From Capillidium heterosporum (lineage: Eukaryota; Entomophthoromycota; Entomophthoromycetes; Entomophthorales; Capillidiaceae), in contig WBMQ01000002.1 of the NCBI GenBank assembly GCA_016630905.1, positions 1,488,001 to 1,552,000 of the forward strand: 64,000 nt of DNA, read 5' to 3'. Shown in pieces: positions 60,876-64,000 of this stretch. Numbering within the stretch: position 1 is the first letter of the stretch; each line of letters begins with the position of its first letter. The notes beneath the pieces are model-generated. The model was given only the letters and a program-made list of their open reading frames with translations, was not told the DNA's origin and did not search any database. A program made the translations under genes and the position numbers.

Positions 60876-62226
60876 ATGGATTCAACAACTACAAACTCAA
60901 AGGGACATTCCAAGGAATTGAATTCCAAGAAGTTGGCCGAAAATATGACTTTGGCTCTCCAACTTGACGATGAAAACTTCCATCAACCCCAACCAGATAG
61001 TAGATACGGACCTCCAACTGATGGAGGGTACGGCTGGGTCATCGTTGGCTCCTGTTTCTCCCTACTCTTCATCATCTTGGGTATCATGTACACTTTCTCT
61101 GTATTTTTGCATCATTACGCTGCCTTTACCTACAAAGATAAATCCGACTTGACAACCTTATCCTTCATTGGTACCTTATCAACGGCCCTTACTACCCTAT
61201 GCTGTGTAATAACCGGTAGATTATCAGATAGATTAGGTTTTCGCAAATGTATCCTGGCTGGTGGTACCATCTTCTCCTTGGGTCTACTGCTGGCTTCGTT
61301 TTCAACTGAAGTTTGGCAACTCTTCCTAACCCAAGGCTTGATGGCCGGTATAGGTGGATCCATTGCCTTCCCAAGTGCCGTTTCGGCTCCAAGTCAGTGG
61401 TTCGATAAAAAGCGCGGTCTTGCCACTGGCATCGCAGTAGCTGGATCAGGTATAGGTGGTCTAGTTTTAGCACCAGTAACTCAAGTTATTATCGACAGCT
61501 TAGGTGTCGAATGGGCTTTACGTATCTTAGCTATAGTTTCCTTTGTAGTTTTAACTATAGTTGCCTTTTTGATGAGAGAACGCACCGCACCTTTAGGTAA
61601 AAAAGGACCACTGTTTGATTTCTCCAAGTTCAAGGAGCGTAGGTTCATCGATCTCTTCCTAACCGATTTGATATGCTCCTTTGGATTTTTAGTGCCCTTC
61701 TACTTGATGGGAACTTACGCTAGCAGTCAAGGTCTGACGGAGAGTCAAGGATCATTGCTGGTCGGTCTTTTGAATGGTGGGTCAGCTATCGGTCGTATTC
61801 TGCTAGGTGCGGCTTCCGACAAACTAGGTAAGATTAATACTATCTATAGGCTGCGTACTCTTTACTTCGTTGTTCTGTTTTCTGTTGTGGACTTTTGCAA
61901 CCACCTTTCCAGCTCTAGTCGTATTCAATATACTCTATGGTATTGTATCGGGTGGATACATTAGCCTATCTCCAGTAATTGCTGCTGAACAGTTCGGTTT
62001 GGAAGGTTTAACTTCAGTGCTTGGCATCATCTACTTTGGTACTGGTATTCCCAATCTAGTTGGGACTCCTATTGCTGCTGCCATTTTACAAGCTACTAAG
62101 AATACCGATGGTTCGGATTACTACATTCCACTGATTATGTACGCTGGTGCTTCAGCCTTTATAGGTTCGTTATTCTTATTGGACCTTAGATACATTGTAT
62201 CTAAAAAGGTATTTAGTCGGGTTTAG
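60876..62226 (+). CDS. MCT-like MFS transporter, copy 5 (one +1 frame break)
   Basis: About 449 residues, 12 TM, in the same subgroup as copies 1, 2 and 6 (DSRYGPPTDGGYGW before TM1, LSDRLGFRKCILAGG after TM2, MRERTAPLGKKGPLFDFSKFK central loop, C-terminus KKVFSRV). One extra base near 61850 (after GKINTIY) breaks the frame in TM8-9; the remaining 118 codons are open and conserved. An out-of-frame ATG at 60868 lies 8 bp before the start and opens an 18-codon overlapping uORF, which could lower translation. Converges with copy 6, 0.6 kb away. Confidence 0.88.
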
Positions 62227-62849
62227 AGATACATTATTTTGATTTGAATCGTGTTGGTTATTTAATCAATAAAGCATATGTCCCATCAAATCTTTTTAAT
62301 ATTTTCAAGTTTGGTTAGAGTAGGATAGTACTTTTATCTATTAAGCAAGTCTGAGATTTCTTTTACCTATATGGCTATCAAGCTTCAAACAAATATTATA
62401 TATCTTAAAAAGGTTCGAATAAAGTGCACTATAGCCAGTTACTTTGATTTAATTATAATATAGTTAACTTGTAATTATTATTGTATTGAGGCCAAAACAA
62501 GCCAGTATACCAAAAAATAGTGTGCAACTATGTAATTTTACTTAAAAGGCCGAAAATTACCGAAAATATCATTCTATTTGAAATCAGCTAAACCGCTAAT
62601 TTTATTATAAAAAAAGGTAGATCAGCATAAGACTAGAGAACTGAAATTGGATATTCCCGACATAGACTTCTAGGTTTCAGAGGAATTTATAATGTACCTG
62701 CTACAAGACAGAAATATATGCAGACAATAGGTTTAAGAAGTAGTCATCCATACACCTAGAACTAAAACATGAAAATCTAGAGAATGCTTTAACGAAGCAG
62801 TATTCTTTATTAATAAAAATTAAATAGCAAAGTCGAAATTAATACAACT
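62227..62849. other. Spacer between convergent MCT copies 5 and 6
   Basis: AT-rich, nothing but likely 3' UTRs seen. Confidence 0.5.
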
Positions 62850-64000
62850 CTAAACTCGATGAAACAGTTTTTTGGAGATCAAATATCTAAGGTTGAGGAG
62901 GAAGAGGGAGCCGACGAATGCAGAGGCTCCGGCATACATAATTACTGGGACGTAGTAACTAGATCCATCGGCATGCTTAGTGGCATTAAGGATGGCGGCA
63001 GCAATAGGGGTTCCTATCAAGTTGGGGATTCCGGTTCCAAAGTAAATGATGCCAATGATGGAGGCCAGCCCTGTAGTTCCAAACTGTTCAGCGATGATAA
63101 CTGGGGACAGTGAGATGTAACCACCGGCAGCGATACCGTAGAGAATGTTGAAGACAACTAAGGAACCAAAGGTTCTCGAAAAAGTCCATATGAAGAAGCA
63201 GGCCAGCGATGTGAATAGTACACAAATGTATACTACGTTGATTCTTCCCGCTTTATCAGCCAAGGTACCTAGTAGAACACGTCCTAGCGCCGAACCTCCA
63301 TTCAACAGACCGACGAGGAGGGAAGCTTGGCTATCCGTCAAACCAACGCTTTGAGCGTAAGTTGCCATCAGGTAGAAGGGGACCAGGTATCCGAAGGAAC
63401 TGATCAAGCCAGCCATAAAGATGGAAACGAACCTTGCATCCTTAAACTTGGAGAAATCAAACAGTGGGACCCTTCTTACCAATTGGTTCGGTACGCTCCC
63501 TTATCAAGAAGGCGGCACAAGTTAAGATGACAAAGGACATGATGGCAATAATTCGTAAGGCCCATTCGACGCCGAGGCTGTCGATAATAATTTGGGTGAT
63601 TGGTGAGATAATCAATCCACCAACGCCAGATCCAGCGACGGCGATACCGGTAGCTAAGCCACGCTTCTTATCAAACCACTGGCTTGGAGCGGAGACGGCA
63701 CTTGGGAAGGCGATGGAACCACCTATTCCAACCATAACACCTTGCGTCAAAAATAATTGCCAGACTTCGGTTGAGAACGATGCTAGCAAAAGACCCAGAG
63801 AAAATATAGTACCACCTATCAGGATACAAATACGATATCCCAATTTATCGGACATTCGACCAGTTACGACGGCACACAGTGTCGTAAGAGAGGTGGATAA
63901 AGTGCCGATGAATGAGAGAGTAGTTAGATCGGATCTGCCAGCATAAGTATGATTGGCGTAGTGCTTTAGGAAGATGGCAAACGAGTATACGACACCCAAA
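62850..64000 (-). CDS. MCT-like MFS transporter, copy 6 (N-terminus beyond window; one +1 break)
   Basis: Runs off the right edge: the first visible residues (LGVVYSFAIFLKHYANHTYAG) are TM1 and the first loop, so about 70 residues including DGGYGW are missing. The visible part matches copies 1, 2 and 5: RMSDKLGYRICILIGG, VGIGGSIAFPSAVSAPSQWF, RERTEPIGKKGP. One extra C near 63470 (GGTCCCACTG against GGACCACTG in copy 5) breaks the frame right before LFDFSKFK. Ends KKLFHRV-stop. Confidence 0.88.

Overview
The window looks like nuclear DNA of a filamentous early-diverging fungus, most likely in Zoopagomycota/Entomophthoromycotina (Conidiobolus-like). This is inferred from AT-rich spacers, short 40-75 bp GT-AG introns, TATA boxes about 35-55 bp before several start codons, a Zn(II)2Cys6 regulator, and secreted S1 protease, CAP and tyrosinase genes of the kind found in entomophthoralean fungi. 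Host genes use the standard code: paralogues end at the same residue with TAA or TAG.

Layout. 1-2.1 kb: coding-like but broken (or recoded) stretch of unknown family, next to a shortened zinc-cluster regulator (2.1-3.3 kb). 5.4-7.6 kb: tyrosinase with a very long tail. 8.5-11 kb: LITAF-like membrane protein, a five-exon RRM protein, and a kinase-fold protein with degraded catalytic residues. 12-17 kb: chymotrypsin-like protease, CAP protein, DHA1-type MFS exporter. 19-23 kb: two tandem MCT-like (SLC16-type) transporters. 24-27.5 kb: TCAB1/WRAP53-like WD40 protein, mitochondrial ribosomal protein mL46, SAK-type HAD protein. 28-39 kb: a dispersed family of small secreted Cys/His-rich proteins (five copies, one intact) around an OPT transporter. 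40-44.5 kb: two convergent MCT-like transporters. 49-54 kb: Sec1/Munc18 gene convergent with a half-length Rrp5. 56-59 kb: a possible tubby-like protein and the copper chaperone ATX1. 60-64 kb: two more MCT-like genes (the last cut by the window edge) and an orphan exon.

Two window-wide patterns matter. First, many otherwise well-kept genes (five of six MCT copies, OPT, Sec1, Rrp5, HAD, the 56.6 kb gene) carry single-base frame breaks, almost all one extra base and often in a short homopolymer; intact introns and C-termini suggest base-call/assembly insertions rather than true pseudogenes. Second, several degraded loci carry in-frame TAA/TAG where glutamine is expected, by paralogue or by context. 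This fits either RIP-like CpA to TpA decay or, for the first 2 kb, a gene from something that reads TAA/TAG as Gln.

Functionally the window mixes housekeeping genes (ribosome biogenesis, secretion, mitochondrial translation, telomerase/scaRNP) with an accessory layer of transporters and secreted proteins.
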